This document shows positions 44,604 to 54,945 of a stretch of DNA of 64,000 nt, piece by piece; position 1 is the first letter of the stretch, and each line of letters opens with the position of its first letter. Source of the DNA: Hermatobates lingyangjiaoensis. Taxonomy: Eukaryota > Arthropoda > Insecta > Hemiptera > Hermatobatidae. A program made the translations under genes and the position numbers. The notes under the pieces were generated by a model. It was not told where the DNA came from. It searched no databases and saw only the letters and a list, made by a program, of their open reading frames with translations. The stretch lies in NCBI GenBank assembly GCA_026182355.1, contig JAPFBL010000233.1:1488001-1552000 (forward strand), in the 5' to 3' direction.

Positions 44604-45175
44604 TTATGATGAGTGTGAATGGTATGTTGAGTTGTTGTACTCAGTGGATTGTAACTTCTCAGGTGTCTGCCTGCAATACATACCTCTTGCAGTATATAAG
44701 TGTACGATGATACATACATACATACATACATATATATTATATATATATATATCATTAAAATTAACCGCAGTCTCGGCATTCACGATCTTAAGACTGAGAG
44801 ATTCGATCCTACGAACTAACCTCCTGCTAACAGGGTTCAACTGGAAAAGGAGTTGGCCAAGTGACATGTTAAATTAAAATCGATGACTCATGCTTAGTCA
44901 TTGCTATAAATAGATTAAAAGGATAGTACAGGTTAATGTAAAGAGAAGGTTAAAGGTCAATAATGAACAAGAAACAAGCGGTTAGAATAAAAGAGTTGAA
45001 AGTCCAAGAAATTCAAGAAAGGCCAAGTGACATGTTAAGTTAAACTCGATGACTCATGCTTAGTCATTGCTATAAATAGATTAAAATCGATGACTCATGC
45101 TTAGTCATTGCTAAAAATAGATTAAAAGGATAGTACAGGTTAATATAAAGAGAAGGTTAAAGGTCAACGGTATAA
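44604..45175 (-). pseudogene. Penelope-like element, leader and ORF N-terminal fragment (family D, longest copy)
   Basis: On the minus strand the frame starts at ATG (44867-44865) and reads MSLGQLLFQLNPVSRRLVRR, then IESLSLKIVNAETAVNFND, and enters (TA)n at 44757. This is the PLE N-terminal region with an intact start codon. It stops a few codons earlier than the 7.1-kb copy. The leader (44870-45175) holds a duplicated segment: the part with AGTGACATGTTAA and CGATGACTCATGCTTAGTCATTGC occurs up to three times (from about 44860, 45025 and 45085). A (CATA)n tract lies at 44712-44730. Confidence 0.7.
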
Positions 45176-45420
45176 CTGGACTAATAGAGAATAAATAGAT
45201 TAAGAAAATTAATAATAATAATAATAATAATAATGTTAATAATAAATAATAATAAAAATAATTAAGATTAATAGTAAACTAGAAAAGATATATTAAATAA
45301 CGAGTGAAAGAGAGTAAGAATTAAAAGGGAAGGTATAGTTAGTTAGAAAAAAGAAAGAAAAGTTTATAGTTAGTTAGTTATAACGAAAAGAAGAATAATA
45401 ATAATAAATATAAGAAAAGT
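45176..45420. repeat. AAT-rich microsatellite region
   Basis: Repeated AATAAT units, with the purest part at about 45209-45235, then purine-rich DNA to 45420. No gene. Confidence 0.7.
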
Positions 45421-45810
45421 AAACGTATTGAGTGCGCAAGCTTTCGACATCACAGATGTCATCGACGGGCGAAGTTGTTCCTAGGAGATCAGGACGCAAA
45501 AGGCATAGGGAAGGGAAAGCAGGCAAGTAGTGGGGTAAGGGGAGTGGGGGTAAGGGGGTGGGGGAGCCCAACTGGAGAACAGCTGCAGATCACCTGATGC
45601 CGGAGGCCGACTCGCGCCGAGCAGCCTCGGGAATACCGACCGCAGGCCGAGCGCCCGCCCCTCACACCACTCTCCGGTCCACCAGTCCGAGTCACCAGAT
45701 CAACTGAGCCACTATTATCAGCAGCACTATGTGGCGCTACACTCAGTCCGGTATCCCGCTGCACTTCACCGCTTACTGCCATACTCCTCATGCTGGAATG
45801 ACGAACATGT
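45421..45810 (-). other. PLE copy 2, GC-rich 3' region with hairpin motif
   Basis: Directly downstream of the endonuclease stop on the minus strand. It is GC-rich, with a GGGG/CCCC-type core at 45530-45570. It contains a perfect GACATC/GATGTC stem with a three-base loop followed by GAAAGC (45460-45442, minus). Before the stem stands CGTCGAT, a weak match to CTGANGAN. Two open frames overlap here (45489-45791, 45374-45571), but their composition is proline and glycine-rich and they look non-coding. Confidence 0.6.
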
Positions 45811-46155
45811 CTACCATCTGGCAGTTAAGGAAGGCTTCTTAGACCTAATGTAGAGCGCTTCCAGTATTTTCAGGCGGTTAGGGTCACTTTGCCAGTTGAA
45901 GGACTTTGGTTCCTTCGACTAACTTCTCCCTAGTGAGACGAGTACCATGGACTTCTTGTTCATGCTGTTTTGGTCCACCAGCAGACAGATGTAGGGTAAG
46001 ACGCCTCGAGACTTCGTGTTTGTCATGCCGATGTATGTAGAAGGCAGGGCTGCACAGTTCCCTGAATTACAAACATATTCATACACGAGATGACTTTTCT
46101 GGAGCTCTGGGGTGACACACTGGGGGCTGTTCTTAAGAACAACATTAAGAACATA
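45811..46155 (-). pseudogene. Penelope-like element, GIY-YIG endonuclease, copy 2
   Basis: Minus strand from about 46152: VVLKNSPQCVTPELQKSHLV, YEYVCNSGNCAALPSTYIGM, TNTKSR, then a frameshift. LTLHLSAGGPKQHEQEVHGT and RLTREKLVEG follow. After a further shift come NWQSDPNRLKILEALYIRSK and KPSLTARW, with a stop at 45813-45811. These are the GIY-YIG strands, the cysteine pair, the RL.LH helix and the ILEALYI helix with its glutamate. This subfamily clearly differs from copies 1a/1b but is homologous over its length. It is 5'-truncated next to (TA)n at 46164. At least two frameshifts make it dead. Confidence 0.92.
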
Positions 46156-46161
46156 TTATAC

Positions 46162-46163
<2 letters not shown>

Positions 46164-46190
<27 letters not shown>
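46164..46190. repeat. (TA)n microsatellite
   Basis: TA tract between PLE copy 2 and the family H unit. Confidence 0.9.
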
Positions 46191-46194
<4 letters not shown>

Positions 46195-46537
46195 GCTTAA
46201 GAAGAAGCTTTTATTAGTCTTCTGGGGGTAAATCTGCTCCTGGGCTTAACCTCAATCGTTGATAATTCCTTTTATATATTTTAATCTCTTACTGTATCTC
46301 TTGTATACCTATTTGTATTTTTTATTTTTTTTTTCACCTGTGCTAATAGTTTTTGTATTTATTCGTTATAATTTATTTGCTTTTATATCTTTATATACTT
46401 GCCTCCTCTCCCTTCGTAAGTTAGCTACACTCTTCTGTGCTCGTTCAAGACTCCCCCGGCCAGTCGTTGTCTGCCTTCGGAGCGACTCATTTCTATCTTC
46501 CTGATGACGAGGTGACGAGGACATTCTTTGTATCAAC

Positions 46538-46545
<8 letters not shown>
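46195..46545 (+). mobile_element. Family H PLE-derived unit, long copy
   Basis: Plus sense: CTGGGGGTAAATCTGCTCCT, T-rich middle, GGCCAGTCGTTGTCTGCC, then CTGATGACGAGG with a small internal duplication (GTGACGAGG) that destroys the stem. It ends at a long (TA)n. It matches 12405-12765. Confidence 0.75.

Positions 46546-46596
<51 letters not shown>
46546..46596. repeat. (TA)n microsatellite
   Basis: About 50 bases of TA between family H and family P units. Confidence 0.95.
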
Positions 46597-46599
<3 letters not shown>

Positions 46600-46685
46600 C
46601 CTTGAAGGTGACATAAATATATGTCAAAACGTCGGCAAAAGGACTAGTTTAAAATTATTAGACCTCAACCCTCAAAAAAATATAT
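46597..46685 (+). mobile_element. Family P PLE-derived unit
   Basis: TTGAAGG (46602-46608), spacer T, a perfect GACATA/TATGTC stem with loop AATA (46610-46625), AAAACGTCGGC, then GACCTCAACCCTC and TA. It matches 40530-40668; GAAA is changed to AAAA. Confidence 0.75.
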
Positions 46686-46690
46686 CATAT

Positions 46691-46737
<47 letters not shown>

Positions 46738-46745
46738 AAATATAT
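46686..46745. repeat. TA-rich microsatellite
   Basis: TA repeats with CATA and TAAA interruptions between family P and family E. Confidence 0.85.
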
Positions 46746-46868
46746 ATAAATATAACAATTAAAAAAAGATAGCACACTGATAGACACGGGAATAACTCAC
46801 TTGATATTTCGACCATCGTCGTCATCAGGAGGCGAAGAGTCCCGCAGGAAGGCTGAGCGGCGACTCAT
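46746..46868 (-). mobile_element. Family E PLE-derived unit, single arm
   Basis: Sense minus: CGACTCTTCGCC, CTCCTGATGACGACGATGG, GTC, GAAATATCAAG; stem GAC/GTC with loop GATG. It then reads TGAGTTATTCCCGTGTC. It matches the arms of 48495-48757. Confidence 0.8.
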
Positions 46869-47799
<931 letters not shown>

Positions 47800-48052
47800 T
47801 TAGTAGCTTAGCTTAGTGGTTAACGTATTCACTTCTGGGCTGGTAGTACGGAGTTTGATCCCCACCTGGCCCTCGATTTATTCACCCGGGAGGTAAATAA
47901 ATCTGAGTTCGTCGTTCCTCGGAGATGACGTTCAGCCGTACTATGTCAGGTACTCTTTACAGATCTCTACTCGAAATGCACTTGAGTTAAACAAAATTTA
48001 TGACTCCCAGTGTAGAATCACCAATTAAACAAAAATCCGTATCACCCACTAA
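47800..48052 (+). mobile_element. tRNA-derived SINE, 3'-truncated and diverged
   Basis: The A box region is AGCTTAGTGGTTAACG and the B box GGAGTTTGATCCCC, weakened. The body follows the other copies to GTATCACCCACTAAGAG. The tail with CCTAA units is missing. Confidence 0.85.
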
Positions 48053-48446
48053 GAGATTGGTTTATACAATAAAAAAAAAATATTGACTATGAGACAAATT
48101 TAAAACTGAAACCTTCCTCAAAAGCAAAAAAAAAATCAATATCACTACGAATTATTGTAACAGATTTGTTTTAATTTATAAATTATTTAACAATGTTCAG
48201 AAATATTTCTTACGATAGATTTATAAGGAAATAGTTTCTTTTTTAGACCAACTATTTTAGTATTAAAAAACTTAGATGACTTTAATGAATAAAGTTTGGA
48301 AGTTATTAAGGCGTTATTAACAAAAGTAGTAAGTTTCGTGATAAACTAGTAGACTATCCAGGCTTCACCTGGTATACGTAAACTTAAGTAATAATAGTTA
48401 TTATGAAATTTAAAAGTTATATTTTAAAATACTAGTGCATGTGATT

Positions 48447-48448
<2 letters not shown>
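48053..48448. other. AT-rich stretch, nothing seen
   Basis: No gene or element recognised before the TA tract. Confidence 0.5.

Positions 48449-48494
<46 letters not shown>
48449..48494. repeat. (TA)n microsatellite
   Basis: TA tract at the left end of the family E palindrome. Confidence 0.95.
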
Positions 48495-48498
<4 letters not shown>

Positions 48499-48752
48499 AT
48501 ACAATTAAAAGAAACTGTCCAGCGGACTTTTTTAAATAAAATAAATTCAAAACGAAGGAAACACACAGAAAGACACAGACATAACTCACATCGATATTTC
48601 GACCATCGTCGTCATCAGGAGGAGTGAAGAGCGAAGAGTCCCGCAGGAAGACAGGGCAGCGACTCTGTCTGCAGCTCCTGATGACGACGATGGTCGAAAT
48701 ATCGATGTGAGTTATGTCTGCGTCTTTCTGTGTGTTTCCTTCGTTTTGAATT

Positions 48753-48757
<5 letters not shown>
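48495..48757. mobile_element. Family E head-to-head palindrome
   Basis: Two arms of about 110 bp meet near 48665. The right arm reads CTGATGA (48678-48684), spacer C, GAC/GTC stem with loop GATG, GAAA (48696-48699), TATCGATGTGAGTTATGTC, CTTTCTGTGTGTTTCC and (TA)n. The left arm is its mirror image, with a few more inner bases (GGAGTGAAGAGCGAAGAGTC). Confidence 0.9.

Positions 48758-48800
<43 letters not shown>
48758..48800. repeat. (TA)n microsatellite
   Basis: TA tract between family E and family B. Confidence 0.95.
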
Positions 48801-48806
<6 letters not shown>

Positions 48807-49195
48807 CAGTTTTTCAAGTTCAAATTAAACTCTATTTAAAACCTTTTTCATAGGCAGAAGTATAAAATTATGAAACAGAAAAACTAAATATTACATGAAA
48901 TATTATTTTACAAGAAAAATAGTCTGAGGATTTTAATAACATCTGTCTAGTTTTAATAAACACGTGATACTGTCTTTTTGAAGTGAATTTGTGAACTGTG
49001 AGCTTGTGAACAGTGTCATGTGTTCATTCAAAGAAGACAGTTGTTGTTAAAATCAACAGACTATTTTCCTTGTAAAATGATCTTTAATGTAATACTTAGT
49101 TTTTCTGTTTCATCATTTCATACCTCTCCCTATGAAAAAGATTTAAAAAAAAACCGAAACGTTGACAATGAGAGTTTAATTTGAACTCCTTTTAA
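48801..49195. mobile_element. Family B head-to-head palindrome with long loop
   Basis: The outer arms hold AAACTCT...AAAACCTTTTTCATAGG (left, motif deleted) and CCTATGAAAAAGATTT... with CCGAAACGTTGACAATGAG (right). The inner arms ATAGTCTGAGGATTTTAATA and CAACAGACTATTTTC are also mirrored. A roughly 100-bp centre has AACACGTGATACTGTC and GACAGTGTCATGTG-like symmetry. The centre recurs at 50480-50645. Confidence 0.75.
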
Positions 49196-49401
49196 TATAA
49201 TATTGTCTTATTTATATTAACATTAATTACTGTATAGTAAAGTAAATAACACAAATAAGACTAAGTCATTGAAAGAATGGGTAACTGTTTTTTAAGTCGA
49301 ATTAAAAATATTAACACTACTTTACAGTCAATTACACTATGTAGATCATCATAACAGACAATGTGGAATCAAGCAAACGTTTTTTTCACGTTTTTAAAAT
49401 A

Positions 49402-49917
49402 CAGTCGATTCCGGCTAATTGGGACACATCGGGACCGAGACGTTTTGTCCCAATTAAGCGGCTGTCCCAATTAAACGAATTTCACTTTTTTTTTGGAAAT
49501 TCATTTGATTGGTTTTAGGAACAATGCCATTAAGTATTTTACAGGGGGGTGGGGGGGTGTTTTGCCGCTGCACTGGCTCGGATGGAAAAGATAGCAAATG
49601 TGAACATGAGGCACCTGCGGATTTTTAAAACACGGGTATCGGGTTCAGAAAGAAGCCGCCTTTCTGACTTTCCTGGGATTTAGAAGGAGGTGGCGTTTCT
49701 TTTGCTGCTGCACCGGCTCGGTTATACCGGAACTCAGTTAAAACATACTCGGTTAATCAGGACTCTACTGTACTAAAATCTTAAATTTACTGTCCCAATT
49801 AAGTGGAATGTTGTCCCAATTAAACATACAAATTTACAATTGTAGTTCATAGTTTGGTTTTCGTTCTTTGAGATTTGTCCCAAATAAGTGGCTGTCCCAA
49901 TTAAGCGGAATCCACTG
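49402..49917. mobile_element. Tigger/pogo-like MITE
   Basis: The ends CAGTCGATTCCGGCTAATTG and the inverse CAATTAAGCGGAATCCACTG form imperfect terminal repeats that continue as TGTCCCAATTA. TA lies on both sides (49400-49401 and 49918-49919), the mariner-superfamily target duplication. Inside, the TGTCCCAATTA unit is repeated several times in both orientations. A G-run (49544-49558) and GGCTCGGATGG/GGCTCGGTTAT segments are also present. No transposase frame; 516 bp long. Confidence 0.85.
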
Positions 49918-50479
49918 TATATGGTATATGGAAACTTATTTTGAATGTTATTTAAAAATAATCAATTAAATTATTTAAAATAGGATGTCATAATACTCGT
50001 ACATTCTACGGGAAAGGGACTCAAGAATATTAAATTGAAAAAAAATAAAGTAGGCTGCATTTGCAGAATAACTAGACTTGCGGAAAAGCTTCTGAAAGAA
50101 TGTCGAATAGACGAATTGAAGTAGATTTTAATAATGATTGTAATGCAGAAAAGGTAAAGGATATTCTAAAATTAGAATAATTTGAGATTTATAAAGAGTA
50201 ACGAAAGCAAGAGGTTTAATGAAGTCATATACATTTTTTTGTAACGAAACCCAAGAATTTTCATACTAATGCTTGTCAAATAAGCTATATGATTATCAAA
50301 TTTAATTTATAGTTAAATATAAGTTATAAACCTTTTACAGGAATTATAAAGGTCAGAAGGTTACACATAAATTATGTGGACGTAAATGAATCTCAATAAA
50401 CACGGGATGCTATTAGTGAAGTATGTTTTTCCTTATGGAAAAAGGAAAACAATAGAAATAAACGCTAGTGATTAAATCT
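49918..50479. other. AT-rich stretch, nothing seen
   Basis: No gene or element recognised. Confidence 0.5.
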
Positions 50480-50645
50480 ATGTAAATTTGAAACAGAAAA
50501 CTAAGTATTACATTAAAGATCATTTTACAATTTTACAAGAAAAATAGTCTCCGGATTTTAACAACATCTCTCTAGTTTGAAAAAACACGTGATGTTGTGT
50601 TTTTGAAGTGAATTTGTGAACTGTGACGTTGTGAATTGAAATACA
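50480..50645. mobile_element. Family B internal fragment
   Basis: It matches the left-centre part of 48880-49040: TTTGAAACAGAAAACTAAGT, AAAATAGTCTCCGGATTTTA, AACACGTGATG, AGTGAATTTGTGAACTGTGA. Motif and outer arms are absent. Confidence 0.7.
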
Positions 50646-51730
50646 GTTATATTTATGCTGTCAAAAAAAGTATAGTTCATACTACAGTTAAAAGTTAAAC
50701 TCATGATTTTGGAAAAAATTTATTATAAACATTAGTAATAATAAACATGAACTTCTTAACTACAATAATGAAAGATAACCGGATGAAAAATTATCAGAAA
50801 ATTAATTATGTTCAGTAAGATTATCTAGATCACTGAGATGAATGTCAAAATTTAATGAAATAAAAAATGACAATTTTTCAGTCTCTTTTTTAAAATTATG
50901 AGAGCTTAAATGACTAAACTGAGAAAATAATTACGAATAAAAGTTTTCAAGGATAAAATTTATTAATCGGTCATGTTTACTTTGAAATTATTTGCTATTA
51001 CAATATATTTATTATATATGAATTTTTTATAGATTTTACGGCTTAATACTTTAAAAGAAATATTATTGTTTTAATAGCATATACTTTAAAGAAGAGCCAA
51101 TTTAAGTTATAAAAATGGATAGGAAAAAAGAGACTTGTAATAAAGAATTATGCATATGATTTCATTTTGCAGGCTTCACGTTTATTTTTTTTATGATAAT
51201 AAACAATGTATGTAGCTAATTGTTATATACATTTTCAATTAGCTTGCTTTAGGTTGTTGGGGAATAAATTTTGTTTTGAGAGATTTTGGCACGGAAACAG
51301 ATTCTTATATGGCCCAAGCTTTTGATATAGTATTCTTAACATGATTCAAGATATATACAGAGTAAGTATATTTAGCGAAATAAAAATAATTTAAAAGTAA
51401 AAAAAATCATATATTTTATGACATAAATAAATAAAACATCAATTCAAGTTATATACACAATAAAATATATTTAAAACAAACAAAACTTGTAAATTGAAAT
51501 ATTCAATTTATTTTGCCAACATAAAATAACATTAATGAAAGGAATGTGTCTTTATAATATTACATTAATAATATTATAATTAATGTAATATAATATTACA
51601 TTAATTACATTAATAGTACATTCGTATTTTATCTGAAGTTGTCTTGAAGTTTGTTTACAAAATTATTAATTTTTAACCTCTAATGTAATAGTTTTTTATA
51701 TATTATAGGGTACCCTGACCCCTAATGAGA
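50646..51730. other. AT-rich stretch, nothing seen
   Basis: Only low-complexity AT palindromes (51545-51610, ATTACATTAAT units) were noticed. No gene. Confidence 0.5.
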
Positions 51731-51800
51731 AATAGTATTAAATAATATTGTAGAAAGTCGAAGCGAATGCGCAAGCCACTGGGCTACCCTCACCCCCTAA
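51731..51800 (-). repeat. tRNA-like SINE head, isolated
   Basis: Minus strand: GAGGGTAGCCCAGTGGCTTG, an A-box-like sequence shared with the tandem units at 53130-53515. No B box is visible here. Confidence 0.45.
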
Positions 51801-52784
51801 TACGATTTGTTATTATGTAATACAACTAGAACAAAGCCAATCACAACAAAAGTATAGATTATAATAATTTCAGGTCTCTATCTCTACGGAAAATGGGTGA
51901 ACAAACAAACAAACAAGCACATGAACTTTTTATGTATATATAAGACTAGCTTTGATATGAGTGCTTTAGTAATAGTAATTTAGTGGATTTCGTGTTTTCA
52001 GTATTATTAGAGTTAAAACCTTACATCCTGTCTTATATTAATTTTATTTTATAAAAAAAATATATTATTTTATGATTCTATATCACTAAACAACCATGAT
52101 TTGAACGTATATGGAGTTCTTAGATAAGTCTGTTAGTCGATTTGCTACACAAGCAGTTTAGAAATGCGAAAAAGATTACGCAAGTGCCATAGTTGATTCC
52201 ATTTGAAAGGGCGTGTTTAAACCAAAATTTGTATTCTTAAATATAAATAAATAAATCGTAAAAATAAATCACCATGTAATATCAAAACTAAAACAACATT
52301 GATTTGAAAAACGATAATAAATATTACATTTTTATTTTGGTTTTTTATATTTATTTATTATTATATTACAACTATTCTTTAAAGAGTAAAAAGTAATTGA
52401 TACTTGATACATAAACAAACTGAAATAAAATAATGGAGAACCACCCATTGATGGTACTCCATATAAATTATTCTGATCACTTGAAATTAGTTGACATTGC
52501 TGAGTAGATCTCGGGGCCAACATCTTTATGGCATTCTAATAGGGTTCGAAAGAATCTGGTGAAATGATAATTGCTGAGTTTTAGGTTGGAGGGTAAAGTT
52601 TCATGAAATTTATGGTATCGTGATCGGATTTCTTGGTGGATAAAAGCAATTTTCAAATCGTTATGAATGGTATTATTAGAAATATAAAAGGCAGCTTGTA
52701 CAATTTTTCGAAGGAATATGGATTGTGCTGTTTTGGATTCTTTGGATATTTATACGCTTGGTTGATTCCCAGATTTATTTTAAA
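51801..52784. other. AT-rich stretch, nothing seen
   Basis: No gene recognised; the minus-strand frame at 52332-52523 has no recognisable feature. Confidence 0.45.
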
Positions 52785-53114
52785 CTAGTAAACGTACCCG
52801 TCTTTGACGGAATCAAAAATTCTATTATACTTGGTATTCCAAAATATCAATTATGTATTATACTAATACTACAATTAGAAGTTATAGAATAGTAGAAAAT
52901 ACCATTATTAGTACAGTGCTAAACAAATGCCTCTGTATACAAAGATTAGATTTTAAGTTAGACAAACACAAATCTACAATCAATGTTTCAGCTTTATATG
53001 TCTTATGGTGGCAATATTTTGTAGACGAACCGACAGACAGAAATTATTCTAAGGGTACATGTGGCTACTCTGAAGTATGAAACGTAAAGAAAACTTGAAA
53101 TGAGTTAGTTCTAA
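52785..53114 (-). mobile_element. Helitron copy K1, internally deleted
   Basis: On the minus strand the 3' end has the hairpin CCGTC-AAA-GACGG, then GTACGTTTACTAG, with T as the next base. That is a Helitron terminus (hairpin, CTAG, insertion before T). The other side matches the 5' part of K2/K3 down to TTAGAACTAACTCATTTC, but the terminal TC region is missing. The middle 1 kb of K2/K3 is deleted. Confidence 0.8.
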
Positions 53115-53129
53115 TTAACGTGCTCCCAG

Positions 53130-53515
53130 TCAAAAGCTAGCGCGCAAGCCACTGGGCTACTCTGGTTCCACACCTTACTTTATTACCAGTGTTTATTTTG
53201 CGCAAATATTAAATTAAAAAAAAATATTTTTGTTGTATTTATTTATAATACATTTGCACTACTGTCATCGGCGAGCAAGCAAGCTACTGGCTACCCTGGC
53301 TAGATCCCTTTACTTTATTACAATCTTTTATGTTATCCACATTTTAAATTCAAAAAAATATTTGTTTGTTATATTTATTTATAATACATTTGCACTATAG
53401 TCATCGGCGATCACGCAAGCCACTGGGCTACTCTGGTCCCATACCTTACATTATTACCAGTGTATTTATTAAGCAAATATTAAATTAAAAAAAAGTTTAC
53501 AGTTATATATACTAC
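53130..53515 (-). repeat. Tandem repeat with tRNA-like A box, about 2.7 units
   Basis: Units of about 135 bp begin (minus strand) with GTAGCCCAGTGGCTTGCG-type sequence at about 53160, 53292 and 53430, an A-box-like motif. Each continues with a CGATGAC and a TATTATAAATAAATATAACA part. They fill the space between Helitron copies K1 and K2 exactly. Confidence 0.65.
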
Positions 53516-54945
53516 ATAGCAAACGTACCCGTCATTGACGGAATCAGAAGTCCTGTTTTGGTTTATTGCCGTGTGCCTATGCCTTTCGGCTATACCACGG
53601 AGGAATCAGAAGTTCCGTCATTTTTGGTATTTCAAAATGTCATTAGAAATTATAGAATAGTAGAAAATACCATTATTACTACAGTGTTAAACAAACGCCT
53701 CGAAATACACTACATTAGCTGTCTGTCCTTCAGGTTCATGCTAGAAGAAAGAGTTGAAACCTCTGACCCTTGAGCAAGTAAACTACATTTGACCATGTGA
53801 GAAAAACTCGGTTTCGCTACCTTGTATTCCTGCGTTAGATGAAGTCCCCCTTTGCGACTTAGTTAACGTCATTGCGAAATACACTCTGACCGGACTTTGC
53901 AATCATTTCAACGTAAACAGACAGTGGCTCGGAATCAATGGTATGTGTAGTATACACACAGACTCCCCAATACCACATCCAGTCATTATGTCCGCCTCTA
54001 TGGCATATCTGTGTAGAGCACGAACTCAGAGTCGTGTCCCGTTGCACAGTTTTGGAACACTCATGTTTCGTAACATGAAATTTGTTACTGCTACTAAATT
54101 GCAGCATGATTGGTTCTCCTACTTTAAGTTTTTACTCATGAGCAGGCAGTTCAGGAGAAATAAATTCAGAGTCAAGAAATTCAATTAGATAATGAATTGC
54201 TTCTTCATCACTAATCCAATGTCTTTACTGACTTGTAAGTTCTTTCCTCGGTATGATATAGCGTAAGAACGTGTTTGCTGATTTTTCCTGCCTGTTCATA
54301 TTAAGAGTTGAGAATTGCTCGTTTACAAAACTATTTATTCGTAATAGATAGTACATCCTCAACTCTGGGAAACACTTTTTCAAAGATGTCAAATACGCAA
54401 TATATTCGTATGCTTTAATGAAATTAAAATTAACTAACAATACCTACTTGCTTCACCTGTGTATTTTCAATACAAACTTGTCTGTGAAGTTAGAAAAATA
54501 CGCTTAAAGCCCTATAACTTTGTTTCTGTACTTAATTATGAATCTATTTAGAGCCTATATTTTAAGTTAGGCATACACAAAGCCAGTGTCAAAGTTTCAG
54601 CTCGCCATGTCTTATGGTGGCTGAGTTTACCTGTGACAAACGTTTTTGCTTTAAACGTCCTTAACATCACTTCTACGTTGAATTTCCAAATAATTCAAAG
54701 CCTATATTTTAAGTTGGACCTACACAAATCTACTGTAAAAGTTTCAGCTTTATATGTCTTATGGTAGCTGAGTTAACTTGTTGACAAAGTTTTGCGGACA
54801 AACAGACAAACCGACAAACCGACAAACCGACAGACATTTTTCTAAGGGTGGATTCGGTTTTTCCAATGTATGAAACGTAAAGAAAACTTGAATTGAGTCA
54901 GTTCTAAGCAATGTACAGACAAAATCATTATTTTATTTATATAGA
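53516..54945 (-). mobile_element. Helitron copy K2
   Basis: Minus strand, 1430 bp. The 5' end is TCTATATAAATAAAATAATG (from 54945). The 3' end has hairpin CCGTC-AAT-GACGG and GTACGTTTGCTAT (CTAG changed to CTAT). It carries a helicase remnant (next entry). An insertion of about 50 bp (GTTTATTGCCGTGTGCCTAT) near 53555 repeats part of the end (GGAATCAGAAGT). It directly abuts K3 with no base between. Confidence 0.85.
53770..54175 (-). pseudogene. Helitron helicase (Pif1-type) C-terminal remnant, K2
   Basis: Minus strand: HYLIEFLDSEFISPELPAHE, stop, KLKVGEPIML. After a frameshift come NGTRL, stop, VRALHRYAIEADIMTGCGIG and ESVCILHIPLIPS. Then YFAMTLTKSQ and, near the end, FSHGQM, stop, FTCSRVRG. 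These are the LKVG.PIMLLRN, CNGTRL, FAMTINKSQGQ and FSHGQ.YVA.SR blocks of the Helitron/Pif1 helicase C terminus, in the correct order. Several stops and shifts show a long-dead copy. The Rep domain and N-terminal helicase motifs are absent. Confidence 0.85.

Noticed and set aside
45489..45791. 100-codon minus-strand frame downstream of PLE copy 2
   Set aside because: It lies in the GC-rich 3' region after the endonuclease stop, has low-complexity G/P/S composition and no recognisable domain.
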